A DNA stretch of 64,000 nt from an uncultured Chthonomonas sp. (GTDB lineage: Bacteria > Armatimonadota > Chthonomonadetes > Chthonomonadales > CAJBBX01): NCBI GenBank assembly GCA_903885605.1, contig CAISJD010000192.1, positions 65,063-129,062 on the forward strand. The letters run 5' to 3'. The position numbers were made by a program, and so were the translations under genes. Every line of letters starts with the position of its first letter. The first letter of the stretch is position 1. Shown here one piece after another: positions 27,209-36,757 of the stretch. The notes under the pieces were generated by a model that was given only the letters and a program-made list of their open reading frames with translations, was not told the DNA's origin and did not search any database.

Positions 27209-28519
27209 ATGATGCAGGTGGTTTGGGTGGTGGCGGCGCTGGCGCTGGTGGCTTCGGTCTGTTGCGTGGCGGATGACCGGTCGGCTTCGCCGCGTCCTGC
27301 TACCGCCGAGGAGATGCAGTGGTGGCGCGACGCCAAGCTGGGGCTCTTCATCCATTGGGGACCGGCCAGCGTGCGGGGCGTGGAGATCAGCTGGGCGCGG
27401 ATCGGCCACCCCTTCGACCACCACGGCCATGAGACGGTGCCCGCCGGCGAGTACGACCAGCTCTACAAGCGGTTCGACCCGGAGAAGCTGGACGCCGACA
27501 AGTGGATGCGGATGGCCAAGCAGGCCGGGTGCAAGTACGTAGTCTTCATCACCAAGCACCACGACGGCTTCTGCCTCTGGCCCAGCAAGCTGACCGACTA
27601 CAACATCACCAACACGCCCTACAAGCGCGATATCTGCCGCCAGATCGCCGACGCCGCCCACAAGCATGGCCTGAAGCTGGGCTGGTACTACTCGACGCGC
27701 GACTGGACCCATCCCGACTACCTGCAGGGCGACAACAGCCGCTACAACGACTACTACCACGGCCAGATCGAGGAGTTGCTGAGCAACTACGGCAAGGTCG
27801 ACATCCTCTGGTTCGACCACGTCTGCGGCAACTGGGGCGCCTACCGCTTCCGGGAGCTGTTCAGCATGATCTACCGGCTGCAGCCGCACATCCTGGTCAA
27901 CAACCGCGCCGCCCGGTTCGTCTTCCCGACCAAGGACCAGCCTGCGGCGGGCCTGCTCGACTTCGTGAACGGCGACTACGAGACCCCGGAGCAGCAGATC
28001 GGCGCCTACCACATTGACCGCGCGTGGGAGTCCTGCATGACGATGACCGAGTGCAAGGACGGCGGCGGCTGGTCCTACCGTCCCGACGGGCGCACCCGCG
28101 ACGCCGCCGAGTGCATCAAGATCCTGGTCAGCACGGTTACCGGCGACGGCAACCTGCTGCTCAACGTGGGCCCCATGCCCACGGGCGAGATCATGCCCGA
28201 CCAGGTGGAGCATCTGGCCGAGATGGGCGCGTGGATGAAGCAGTACGGCGGCACGCTGTACGGCACGCGCGGCGGACCCATCCCGAACGGGGCCTGGGGA
28301 GGCGCCACCCGCAAGGGCGATCGGGTCTGGCTGCACCTCTTCCCCTGGCAGGGCGAGAGCCTGAAGCTGCCCGCGCTTCCCGGCAAGGTAGCCTCCGTCA
28401 AGACGCTGACAGGCGGCCAGGCCACAGTGACGCAGGCCGCCGACGGCACGGTGGTCACGCTTGCGGCGAAGGACCGCCACGCGGTCGACACCATCGTGGA
28501 GTTGCGAATGGAGCGGTAG
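27209..28519 (+). CDS. Alpha-L-fucosidase, GH29
   Basis: MQWWRDAKLGLFIHWGPASVRGVEISW...KYVVFITKHHDGFCLWPSKLTDYNITNTPYKRDICRQIADAAHKHGLKLGWYYSTRDWTHPDY...VDILWFDHVCGNW...GDGNLLLNVGPMPTGEI. Confidence 0.92.
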   Translation: MMQVVWVVAALALVASVCCVADDRSASPRPATAEEMQWWRDAKLGLFIHWGPASVRGVEISWARIGHPFDHHGHETVPAGEYDQLYKRFDPEKLDADKWMRMAKQAGCKYVVFITKHHDGFCLWPSKLTDYNITNTPYKRDICRQIADAAHKHGLKLGWYYSTRDWTHPDYLQGDNSRYNDYYHGQIEELLSNYGKVDILWFDHVCGNWGAYRFRELFSMIYRLQPHILVNNRAARFVFPTKDQPAAGLLDFVNGDYETPEQQIGAYHIDRAWESCMTMTECKDGGGWSYRPDGRTRDAAECIKILVSTVTGDGNLLLNVGPMPTGEIMPDQVEHLAEMGAWMKQYGGTLYGTRGGPIPNGAWGGATRKGDRVWLHLFPWQGESLKLPALPGKVASVKTLTGGQATVTQAADGTVVTLAAKDRHAVDTIVELRMER

Positions 28520-28571
28520 GAAGGTTGGAAGGGTACTATGCTGGTGTCCTGCAGACCCGAGGAGGGATGTA

Positions 28572-29045
28572 GTGGCTGGATCATTGTTCAGTGCAAAGGC
28601 ATATTACACAGCCGCCAATGAGCACCTTGGTCTCTCACTGCGGCTTGTCAACTCCGGTGAGCACCTCGCTGCGCACTACTTCGCCGGGGTGGCGGCGGAG
28701 GCTGTGTTGCGTGCCCACGTGGTGCGCATCGGGCACGCATTCACCAGCAACCATAGCATCTGGTATCTCGCGGGGCTAGCAGGCCTCACCAGTGATGGTC
28801 GCCGTGATGGTACGGATGACCTTCAGGCCGCACTGATCGAGATCGAGACGCGTTGGCGGGCCAACCACCGCTACCTGCCGCGCGAAGGTCTCCTTGCATA
28901 CCTGAACTCGACAGGCCTCGATTGGCGCGTTCGAGGTGACCGGGTCAAGTACAGCGCCACTCGAATGGTGGATATGGCCGGCACGGTTGTCGCAGAAGGG
29001 GCCCGCAAATGGAGCAAGTCGAACAACACGTTCGCGAGAGCATAG
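28572..29045 (+). CDS. HEPN-like helical protein (putative)
   Basis: GTG start after GGAGGGATGTA; VAGSLFSAKAYYTAANEHLGLSLRLVNSGEHLAAHYFAGVAAEAVLRAHVVRIGHAFTSNHSIWYLAGLAGL resembles the HEPN helix/AAExxLRA...H pattern; canonical RX4-6H not clearly present. Confidence 0.45.
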   Translation: MAGSLFSAKAYYTAANEHLGLSLRLVNSGEHLAAHYFAGVAAEAVLRAHVVRIGHAFTSNHSIWYLAGLAGLTSDGRRDGTDDLQAALIEIETRWRANHRYLPREGLLAYLNSTGLDWRVRGDRVKYSATRMVDMAGTVVAEGARKWSKSNNTFARA

Positions 29046-29266
29046 CGCGTCGTTTTCCCGGCGCCGAGATACATGTGGGGTGGGACCCCGACATGGAGAA
29101 GGTTGCCGGGTATGTGCTGTGGTCGGGGTTCGAGCGCAAGAAGTTCATCACACGCCAGAAGCTGCTCTTTGGCGCTCTACGCAAGGACCTCGGGGACGAA
29201 GCCCAGCACGTGTCCATCATCTTCGCCCATACGCCCAACGAGTACGAGGTGATGAGCGCCTGCTAG
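29009..29266 (+). CDS. Small BolA-like-pattern protein overlapping the HEPN-like gene
   Basis: 85 aa MEQVEQHVRESIARRFPGAEIHVGWDPDMEKVAGYVLWSGFERKKFITRQKLLFGALRKDLGDEAQHVSIIFAHTPNEYEVMSAC; overlaps the upstream CDS by 37 nt in another frame. Confidence 0.55.
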   Translation: MEQVEQHVRESIARRFPGAEIHVGWDPDMEKVAGYVLWSGFERKKFITRQKLLFGALRKDLGDEAQHVSIIFAHTPNEYEVMSAC

Positions 29267-29327
29267 CTGCCACGCCTTCGAGTGCAGCTGCCGCAGCCCG
29301 TGCCCTGCCATGGAAGGAGTGCCGGCG

Positions 29328-31427
29328 ATGTGGTTCCTCACGTCATGTGTGGCTCTGATGGCTGCGGGGCTTCTGCTCGCGGAGGCCGGGGCCGCGCCTC
29401 CTCCTCGCACGCTCTACGTCTCGCCGGTCGGGCGCGATAGCTGGTCGGGCACGCTTCCGGCCGCCAACCGGGCCCGCACCGACGGCCCCTTCGCCACGCT
29501 GGAGCGCGCCCGCGACGCCATACGACAGGCCCGGGCGCATGGCTCGGCCGGCGCGGCCACGGTTCTGCTGCGCGGCGGCGTCTACCGGCCGGCGCGGCCC
29601 TTCGTGCTGCGCCCCGGCGACTCCGGCACGGAGCGCTCGCCGGTGACCTACGCCGGCTACCCCGGCGAGGAGCCCGTCCTCAGCGGCGGGGTGCCGATCA
29701 CCGGTTGGCGGCGCATGCCGGATGGGCTATGGAGCGCTCCCGCGCCCGCCGCGGCGGCCAAGCGCGGCATCCGGCAGCTGTTCGTCAACGGCGCCCGCCG
29801 GGAGCGCGCGAGGTGGCCCGCCAAGGGCTGGTTCACCGTGGCCGGGGCCGCCGACCACAAGACCACCAACTGGGCCGCGTCGCTGGGCGGGAGGCCGGAT
29901 GACGAGGTCGCCCGCCGTTCGTTCCGGTTCCGTCCGGGCGACATCCGGGCCGACTGGGCGGGCGCCGACAACGTGGAGGTGGTCGTGCTCCAGTTCTGGA
30001 TGGCGGCTCGCCTGCGCATCCATGCCGTGGACGAGGCCTCGTCCACCGTGCTCTTCACCGGCGGCAGTTGGCGGCCCCTCACCTGGTCGTTCGGCTACAC
30101 CATCGACAACGCGCCGCAGGGCCTCGTCACGCCCGGAGCCTGGCGATGGGATGCGGCCACACGTACGGTGCTCTACCACCCCATGCCGGGCGAGGAGCCG
30201 GACACGGCCGAGGTGGTGGCTCCGCTGACCGACGAGTTGGTGCGGATCGAAGGCCGGCCGAACGGACCCGAGCGGGTCCACGACGTCACCTTCCGGGGCA
30301 TCACGCTGAAGCACACCGGGTGGCCGCTGCCTGCGGAGGGGTACGCGTTCACGCAGGCCGAGCTCGGAGCCCCATCGGCGGTGACCGCCGTGGGAGCGCA
30401 GCGTTGCCGGTTCGAGCGGTGCAAGGCGCAGCACCTGGGCGGCTGGGCCATCGACCTCGGCCGGGGCTGCCGCGACAACAGCATCGTGGGCTGCGACATC
30501 CGCGACGTGGGCGCCGGCTGCGTGAAGGTGGGCGAGGCCGCCGATCCCAAGCTCGACGCGGCGGAGGCCTGCGGCACGCTAATCTCCGACAACCGCCTGG
30601 CGGACGGATGCCGGGTCTACCTGGGCGCTCCGGCCATCTGGGTGGGGCAGAGCGGGCGCAACCGAATCTGCCACAACGAGATCACCGGGCAGTTCATGTG
30701 GGCGGTGTCGCTTGGGTGGAACTGGGCCTACTTCCCGCTGAACCGGTCACGCGACAACATCGTGGAGCGCAACTTCATCCACGACCTCGGCACCGGCACG
30801 CTGGGCACGCACGGGGCGCTCTATTGCCTGGGCATCTCGCCGGGCACCGTGCTGCGCGGCAACCTGATCCGGGGCGTCCACGCCACCGAGGCCTGGGGCG
30901 CCGGCGAGGGGATCATCCTCGACAACGGATGCTCCGGCATCCTGGTCGAGGACAACGTGGTGGTCGATGCCGTCTCCGGCGGCTGGGGATGCAACTTCAA
31001 CTGTTACGGAAACATCATTCAGAATAACATATTCATCAATGGGACGCGGTATCAGCTCACTCGCTACGGCGACGCGCCGGACGGGCCGCCGCCGCCCAAC
31101 GGCGAGGTCTTCGCCCGGAACATCGTGGTATGGCGCGACGGCCCGCTCTTCAACGAGAAGGACTGGTGGTCATTCGCCACGCTCTGGAACTGCAACCTCT
31201 ACTGGCGGACCGACGGCGATCCGGTCCGCTTCATGCGCTACAGCTTCGACGAATGGAAGGCCAAAGGGCTGGACCGCGACTCGCTGATCGCGGACCCGCT
31301 CTTCGTGGCGCCGGAGAAGGGCGACTACAGGCTCAAGGCGGGTTCGCCGGCGCTGACGTTGGGCTTCCGGCCCATCGACCTCCGCGGCGTCGGCCCCAGG
31401 AAGCCCGGCAAGGCCGCTACTCCGTAA
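29328..31427 (+). CDS. Secreted right-handed parallel beta-helix protein (pectate-lyase-like)
   Basis: Signal peptide; RTLYVSPVGRDSWSGTLPAANRARTDGPFATLERARDAIRQAR; many short repeats (NSIVGCDIRDVGAGCVKV, NIVERNFIHDLGTGTLGTHG, ILVEDNVVVDAVSGGWGCNFNCYGNIIQNNIFING). Confidence 0.85.
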   Translation: MWFLTSCVALMAAGLLLAEAGAAPPPRTLYVSPVGRDSWSGTLPAANRARTDGPFATLERARDAIRQARAHGSAGAATVLLRGGVYRPARPFVLRPGDSGTERSPVTYAGYPGEEPVLSGGVPITGWRRMPDGLWSAPAPAAAAKRGIRQLFVNGARRERARWPAKGWFTVAGAADHKTTNWAASLGGRPDDEVARRSFRFRPGDIRADWAGADNVEVVVLQFWMAARLRIHAVDEASSTVLFTGGSWRPLTWSFGYTIDNAPQGLVTPGAWRWDAATRTVLYHPMPGEEPDTAEVVAPLTDELVRIEGRPNGPERVHDVTFRGITLKHTGWPLPAEGYAFTQAELGAPSAVTAVGAQRCRFERCKAQHLGGWAIDLGRGCRDNSIVGCDIRDVGAGCVKVGEAADPKLDAAEACGTLISDNRLADGCRVYLGAPAIWVGQSGRNRICHNEITGQFMWAVSLGWNWAYFPLNRSRDNIVERNFIHDLGTGTLGTHGALYCLGISPGTVLRGNLIRGVHATEAWGAGEGIILDNGCSGILVEDNVVVDAVSGGWGCNFNCYGNIIQNNIFINGTRYQLTRYGDAPDGPPPPNGEVFARNIVVWRDGPLFNEKDWWSFATLWNCNLYWRTDGDPVRFMRYSFDEWKAKGLDRDSLIADPLFVAPEKGDYRLKAGSPALTLGFRPIDLRGVGPRKPGKAATP

Positions 31428-33999
31428 CCACCGTCTCGGCCAGCAGGGGGGTGCCCAGGTGGACCACCGCCTTACCGGGCACCTCCATGGCAAACGCCCA
31501 ATGGTTCTCGAAGCGGCCCGGCCGGTGGGTCGCGTAGGGCAGGCGGAGCTTCACGCTGCCGCCGGGAGGAACCGGAGGGCCGGCGGGCAGGTCGATGCGG
31601 CTCTCCTTCGCCGCGTCCCACTGCCGCGTGAGGGCCAGGTGGAGCCGGTAGGCTTGCGCGGCCGTGTCCCAGGCCTGGGAGCCCGTGTTGCGTATCGTGA
31701 TCTCCAGTTCGGCCTGCTCGCCGAGGCGCATTCGGGCCGGCGCCGACGCCGTGACCTCCGCGTCCCAGAGCCGGGGCTTCGAGATCGCCTTGGCGTTGTC
31801 CTCATTGGACGGTCGGCTCCGGCGGCCGCGTGCGTCCAGCGCGACCACGTGGTACCAGTAGGCGTGGTCGCGCAGGGGCGGCGTGTCCAGGACCATCGTG
31901 GCACGGGTGGTGGCGACGGCGGTGGCCTTGGCGCCGAAGGCATCCGCCCGCATGAGCACGTACCGGTCGGCGACGCCGCCTTCGGGCGCGAACCACTGGA
32001 CGCGGATGCGCCCCACCTCGCGGTGCGCCACCAGCTTGCGCGGCGCCTGGAGCTCCACGGCGCGGACCACGGCGACCGTCGCAGGTCCGAATGCGCGTCC
32101 CTTGGCGTGGGCCAGCCGCAACAGGTGCGCGGTCTGCCCGGCGCAGGCGGCTCGGGGCAGGCGCAGCAGGTCCGCCGTCGATGCGCCGGGGACCAGGTCG
32201 TCGCGAAGCGTCCAGAGCGTGCGTCCGCCGATGCGGATATCCACGCAGCCCGCCGTCCATGCGGCCGTGCCCGTGTTCGTCACCGTGGCCGCCACCGAGG
32301 CGATCTCACCGACGCCGCACTCGGCCGGCGCGTCTGGCAGCGCGATGGCTCCGTCGATGGCCGGCCGCGCGCGCACGATGCGGACGGTGGTGAAAGGCGC
32401 CCCGGTGCTGACCGGCAGCCGCAGCGAAGAGGCCGCGACGACCGGGGTCCGCCTCACGGGCCCCGGCGTCTCCGCACCGGTCCGGTAGTCGATGCCGGCT
32501 CCCTGCGTCCGCACCTCCAGCGGCGTTCCGGCGACCCAGCCGGTGGCGGCGAGATCCAGCAGGACCGTCGTGGGACCGGGCTGGTCTAGCTGCACCAGCG
32601 CCACCGCCTCATCGCGGCATCGCAGGTAGGTTGCCAGCAGGCCCGGCGCCTTGGCCCTGGGTTCGGCCGCGAACCGCGCAGGCAGCCGCACGGCCTCAGC
32701 TCCGGGCGGCGACGCCTGCGCCCAGAAGCGGTAGACCGACCAGATCGGATGGTAGGGGTCGGCCTGGGCCGAGGTCCATCCGGGCCGCAGGTCGATGACG
32801 GCGCCGTCGTCGGTCTCGCTGCCGAAGACGATGTTGGTGCCGGGCACCTTGTGCTTGGCCGGCCAGATGTCCCACCAGTCCTGGTACTTGCGGAGGCCCC
32901 AGCGCCATACCCATCCGCCGCCGGGGGCGAACTCCGACGCCCAGAACATGAACTTCGAGCCACCGAGGCCGAAGAACTCGGCCATGGATCGGTTGAAGCG
33001 CCACGCCTGCCCCTCCTCGGAGAGCGGCGGCTGGGGATGCGGCGCGGGATCGGGCTTCCACGGCGGAGGCGCGGCCTTGACCTGCCGGCTGTCCAGCGCC
33101 CACTGGAAGGAGCTCTCGCCTGATCCCACCTCGACCTGGCGCTGTCCCAGTTCGTCCAGCACCGAACGGATCGAGGTGAAGTAGTCCTTCAGGCCCGCAT
33201 AGGGGTCCGCGCCGAAGACGTCCGCAAAGTAGTTCATGGGGACGTCGTCATACTTCCCCTTGCAGGCCGTCAGGTTGTCGCGGGTCCAGCGGTCCATCTG
33301 GTCGCGGTTGTTCAGCGCGCCGTAGACGTTCATGCCGCCGATGCCGGGCGTGGCGCCGCTGATGCTGATGAACGTGCCCGGATCGGCTCGCTTGAAGGCA
33401 TCGTAGCCCGTGCGGTAGATCTCCTGCACATGCTTGATATCCATGCCCGGCCAGTAATCGCGCATGTTGGCCTCGCCCTGCAGCAGCCAGAGCGCCACGC
33501 GGCCCCGGTAGCGGCGGCCCAGCAGGTCGCAGAGGTGCATCCAGTCGTCGGCGTCCACGGGGCCCAGCACCAGGTTGGTGTCCTTGGGCCAGTCCCTGTC
33601 GTTGGTGTAGGGGGTCGACCAGGAGAGGTCGATCTTCACCTTCATGCCGCGCCGGAGGCACTCGTCCACGATGGCGTCCATCTCCGCCATCCCCTTCTCG
33701 TCGCCCTTGTAGCGCTCGAACTCGTACCACCAGTGCCAGAAGTCGGCATAGGAGATGCGCTTCAGGTCCTCGGGCATCTTCTCCGTGTAGTCCCAGAAGC
33801 TGGGCGCCACGTTGAGTATGCCGGCGCCGGTGGTGTTGCAGTCGGCGCGCTCGTGCAGGAAGTGGATGCCGAGCAGCACGTTGTCATGCGTCATGGCCCC
33901 TGAGTGCGGCGGGCCGGACGCCAGGGCGTGGGGCTTCGGGCAGAGCGCGATGGCCATGAGCATCACCTTTGCGATGAGTGAACGAACGGGACGAGACAT
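31417..33999 (-). CDS. Secreted putative glycosyl hydrolase with C-terminal CARDB/Fn3-like domains
   Basis: MSRPVRSLIAKVMLMAIALCPKPHALASG; ISYADFWHWWYEFERYKGDEKGMAEMDAIVDECLRRGMKVKIDLSWSTPY; C-term ASVAATVTNTGTAAWTAGCVDIRIGG, VRVQWFAPEGGVADRYVLMRADAFG (Fn3-like), MRLGEQAELEITIRNTGSQAWDTAAQ. Confidence 0.7.
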   Translation of the reverse strand: MSRPVRSLIAKVMLMAIALCPKPHALASGPPHSGAMTHDNVLLGIHFLHERADCNTTGAGILNVAPSFWDYTEKMPEDLKRISYADFWHWWYEFERYKGDEKGMAEMDAIVDECLRRGMKVKIDLSWSTPYTNDRDWPKDTNLVLGPVDADDWMHLCDLLGRRYRGRVALWLLQGEANMRDYWPGMDIKHVQEIYRTGYDAFKRADPGTFISISGATPGIGGMNVYGALNNRDQMDRWTRDNLTACKGKYDDVPMNYFADVFGADPYAGLKDYFTSIRSVLDELGQRQVEVGSGESSFQWALDSRQVKAAPPPWKPDPAPHPQPPLSEEGQAWRFNRSMAEFFGLGGSKFMFWASEFAPGGGWVWRWGLRKYQDWWDIWPAKHKVPGTNIVFGSETDDGAVIDLRPGWTSAQADPYHPIWSVYRFWAQASPPGAEAVRLPARFAAEPRAKAPGLLATYLRCRDEAVALVQLDQPGPTTVLLDLAATGWVAGTPLEVRTQGAGIDYRTGAETPGPVRRTPVVAASSLRLPVSTGAPFTTVRIVRARPAIDGAIALPDAPAECGVGEIASVAATVTNTGTAAWTAGCVDIRIGGRTLWTLRDDLVPGASTADLLRLPRAACAGQTAHLLRLAHAKGRAFGPATVAVVRAVELQAPRKLVAHREVGRIRVQWFAPEGGVADRYVLMRADAFGAKATAVATTRATMVLDTPPLRDHAYWYHVVALDARGRRSRPSNEDNAKAISKPRLWDAEVTASAPARMRLGEQAELEITIRNTGSQAWDTAAQAYRLHLALTRQWDAAKESRIDLPAGPPVPPGGSVKLRLPYATHRPGRFENHWAFAMEVPGKAVVHLGTPLLAETVVTE

Positions 34000-34222
34000 G
34001 GTCGGCCTCCCGCAGAACAGGGCTCGGGCACGAGCGCGCCGCCCTCCCCCGCGTCCTCGGTGGTGTACGAGGGCAACTACGCCGGGGGGCCATCGGCCTC
34101 CTGCCTGGGCGCGCGAGTTCCGGATCGCGGCCAGGCATGCAGGGCATCCGCGCCTCGCTGTAGAACTCACTGCCGGCCCGCGCGCGCCTGATCGCGTCCG
34201 GGCCGGTAACGAGGTGCGAACC

Positions 34223-36730
34223 ATGCTCAGCCTGGCCCTGCTTGCGGCACTGGAGTGTATGCCCATGTCCCTGCCCGCTTCCGATCCGTTCGCCTCCATC
34301 GCGTCGACCACGCGGCAGTGGGCCAGGTCGGCATTCGCCGAGGCGAAGGCTGCGCCCGCCCCGGCTTGTCGGCTCGTCGTCGTCCACGAGGATGTGGCGG
34401 GCGATACGCACCTGCGCAGGGGCGCCGGCGGCGGACCCATGCGGCTGGGCGACCGGACGTTCGCCCACGGGATCGGCGTCAACTCGCACAGCGTCCTGCG
34501 CGTGGAGCTTGATGCGCCGGCCCGCACGTTCACGGCCCTGATCGGTCTGGACCGCAACGTGGACAACACGGCGGCTTCGGTCCGCTTCCATGTCCAGGTG
34601 GCGGGCAAGGACCTCTTCGCCACGCCCGTGATGCGGGCCGGCGAGACGCCTGTGCCGATCGCTGTGCAGATGCACGGCGCCCGATCATTTGATCTCATCG
34701 TGGACGACGGCGGCGATGGGCGCGGATGGGACCAGGGCGACTGGGCCGACGCGCGCGTCACGCTTGAGGACGGCCGAAGCGTCTGGCTCGACAGCCTCGC
34801 CGGCCGGGCCGCGATGAAGCCGGGGCTGCCGTTCTCGTTCACGTATGGCGGACGGCCCTCCTCCGAACTGATCGGCGGCTGGCGGCGCGAGGTCCGCGTC
34901 GTCGCCTCGCCGACCGCCGAGAAGCGGACGGTGGTCCTGACCGATCCCGAGACCGGGCTGGAGGTCACAGCCGAAGCCACGGTCTACCTGGACACGGCCG
35001 GCGCCGACTGGACGCTCCACTTCCGCAACACCGGCGCGGCCGACACGCCGATCCTGGAGGAACTCCGGGCCGTCGATGCCTCGGTGCGGCTGGGCCTGGG
35101 CGCCGACGTTTCGCTGCACCGGCTACGCGGCAGCGCCCATGGGCCCCTGAGCTGGCAGCCGATCGACGAGAAGGTTGTCTCGGGAGCGACGGCCCGCCTC
35201 GTCAGCGCCGACGGCCGCACCGCGGCCGAGGTGGGGCCCTTCTTCACGGTGGACTGGGGAACTGGCGGCGTGGCCACCGCGGTGGGTTGGTCCGGCCAGT
35301 GGCAGGCGGCCGTCGAGCGTCCCACGGGCGGCGACCTGCGCGTTTCGGCCGGTATGCAGGGCGTCCATGTGCGCCTCAAGCCCGGCGAGGCGGTCCGTTC
35401 GCCGCGCATCCTGCAGGTCTACTACGCCGGGGCCGACATGGAGACGGCGCACAACGCGCTTCGGCGGACGATGCTGGCCCACGTGCTGCCGAGGATCGAC
35501 GGCACGGTGGTCACGCCGCCGGTCGTCCACCTGAGCACCTCGTTCTACGAGATGAACGCCACCACGGAGCAGAACCTGACGGCGCACCTGCGCTCAGTGG
35601 AGGGCCTGGGCTTCGAGGTCTTCTGGCTGGACGCCTACTGGACGCGGGGCGGCTTCCCGGAGGGGATGGGCAACTACGCCCTGCCCCTGAGCAGCGCCGA
35701 GCCGCCGGACCGGTTCCCGCATGGCCTGAAGCCCATGGGCCGGGCGGTGCGGCAGGCCGGCATGAAGTTCCTCATGTGGTTCGAGCCGGAGCGCGTGGCG
35801 TCGGGCACCATCATCGCCAAGCAGCACCCGGAGTGGGTCCTCTCGCCCGCCGGCGACGGCAGCGGCCTCCTGGACATGGGCAACCCGGCCGCCCGGGAGC
35901 ATGTCACCCGCTACCTGGCCGAAGCCGTCCGCGAGTACGGCCTGAGCTGGCTCCGGTTCGACTTCAACATCAACCCGCTTCCTTACTGGCGGCACGGCGA
36001 CCGCACCGATCCGGACCGAGCCGGCCTGACGGAAATACGCTACGTCGAGGGCGTCTACCGCATGTGGGACGACCTGCGCCGCATGTTCCCGCACCTGGCC
36101 ATCGACAACTGCGCCAGCGGAGGCACCCGGATCGACCTGGAGACCTGCTCCCGATCCATCCCGCTCTGGCGCACGGACGACACCATCGGCCCGCTCTTCG
36201 ACCTCGACTTCAACGAGGCGGCCATTCGCAACCAGATCATGACCGACGGCCTGAGCCCCTACGTGCCCTACAGCGTCAGCGGCATGATGGGCTCCAGCCC
36301 CTACCTGTTCCGCAGCGGCTGCAACGCCGGGATCGCCTTCGCCGAGGATGTGCGCCCGGCCCGCTACCCGAAGGCCGAGCTGAAGCGCGCCATTGCCGAG
36401 GCCAAGCGGCTGCGGCGTTACCACGCGGGCGACCTGTACGTCCAGACCGCCACCGATCACGACCCGAGGAACTGGTCGGTCCGGCAGTACGACCTGCCCC
36501 AGTCGGGCGAGGGCATGGTGGTCGCCTTCAGGCGGCACCTGTCGCCGTTCTGCGCGTTCGACTGCACGCTCAGGGGGATCGACCCCAAGGCGACCTACGC
36601 CGTCCGCCGCTCGGCGGGATACACGCGCGGCAAGGCGGAGACGATGACCGGCGTCCAACTGGCCAAGCTGCAGGTCGCCATCCCGGCGAGGCCCGGATCG
36701 GTGGTGGTGGAGTACGCGCGGCTGAAGTAG
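34223..36730 (+). CDS. Alpha-galactosidase, GH36-like with N-terminal NPCBM domain
   Basis: NPCBM-like RRGAGGGPMRLGDRTFAHGIGVNSHSVLRVELDAPARTFTALIGLDRNVD; GH36 GLGFEVFWLDAYWTRGGFPEGMGNY...MKFLMWFEPERVASGTIIAKQHPEWVL...LSWLRFDFNINPLPYWRHGD...LAIDNCASGGTRIDLETCSRSIPLWRTDD. Confidence 0.9.
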   Translation: MLSLALLAALECMPMSLPASDPFASIASTTRQWARSAFAEAKAAPAPACRLVVVHEDVAGDTHLRRGAGGGPMRLGDRTFAHGIGVNSHSVLRVELDAPARTFTALIGLDRNVDNTAASVRFHVQVAGKDLFATPVMRAGETPVPIAVQMHGARSFDLIVDDGGDGRGWDQGDWADARVTLEDGRSVWLDSLAGRAAMKPGLPFSFTYGGRPSSELIGGWRREVRVVASPTAEKRTVVLTDPETGLEVTAEATVYLDTAGADWTLHFRNTGAADTPILEELRAVDASVRLGLGADVSLHRLRGSAHGPLSWQPIDEKVVSGATARLVSADGRTAAEVGPFFTVDWGTGGVATAVGWSGQWQAAVERPTGGDLRVSAGMQGVHVRLKPGEAVRSPRILQVYYAGADMETAHNALRRTMLAHVLPRIDGTVVTPPVVHLSTSFYEMNATTEQNLTAHLRSVEGLGFEVFWLDAYWTRGGFPEGMGNYALPLSSAEPPDRFPHGLKPMGRAVRQAGMKFLMWFEPERVASGTIIAKQHPEWVLSPAGDGSGLLDMGNPAAREHVTRYLAEAVREYGLSWLRFDFNINPLPYWRHGDRTDPDRAGLTEIRYVEGVYRMWDDLRRMFPHLAIDNCASGGTRIDLETCSRSIPLWRTDDTIGPLFDLDFNEAAIRNQIMTDGLSPYVPYSVSGMMGSSPYLFRSGCNAGIAFAEDVRPARYPKAELKRAIAEAKRLRRYHAGDLYVQTATDHDPRNWSVRQYDLPQSGEGMVVAFRRHLSPFCAFDCTLRGIDPKATYAVRRSAGYTRGKAETMTGVQLAKLQVAIPARPGSVVVEYARLK

Positions 36731-36757
36731 GCCGAGCCCGCGCGTACCCGATCGGCG

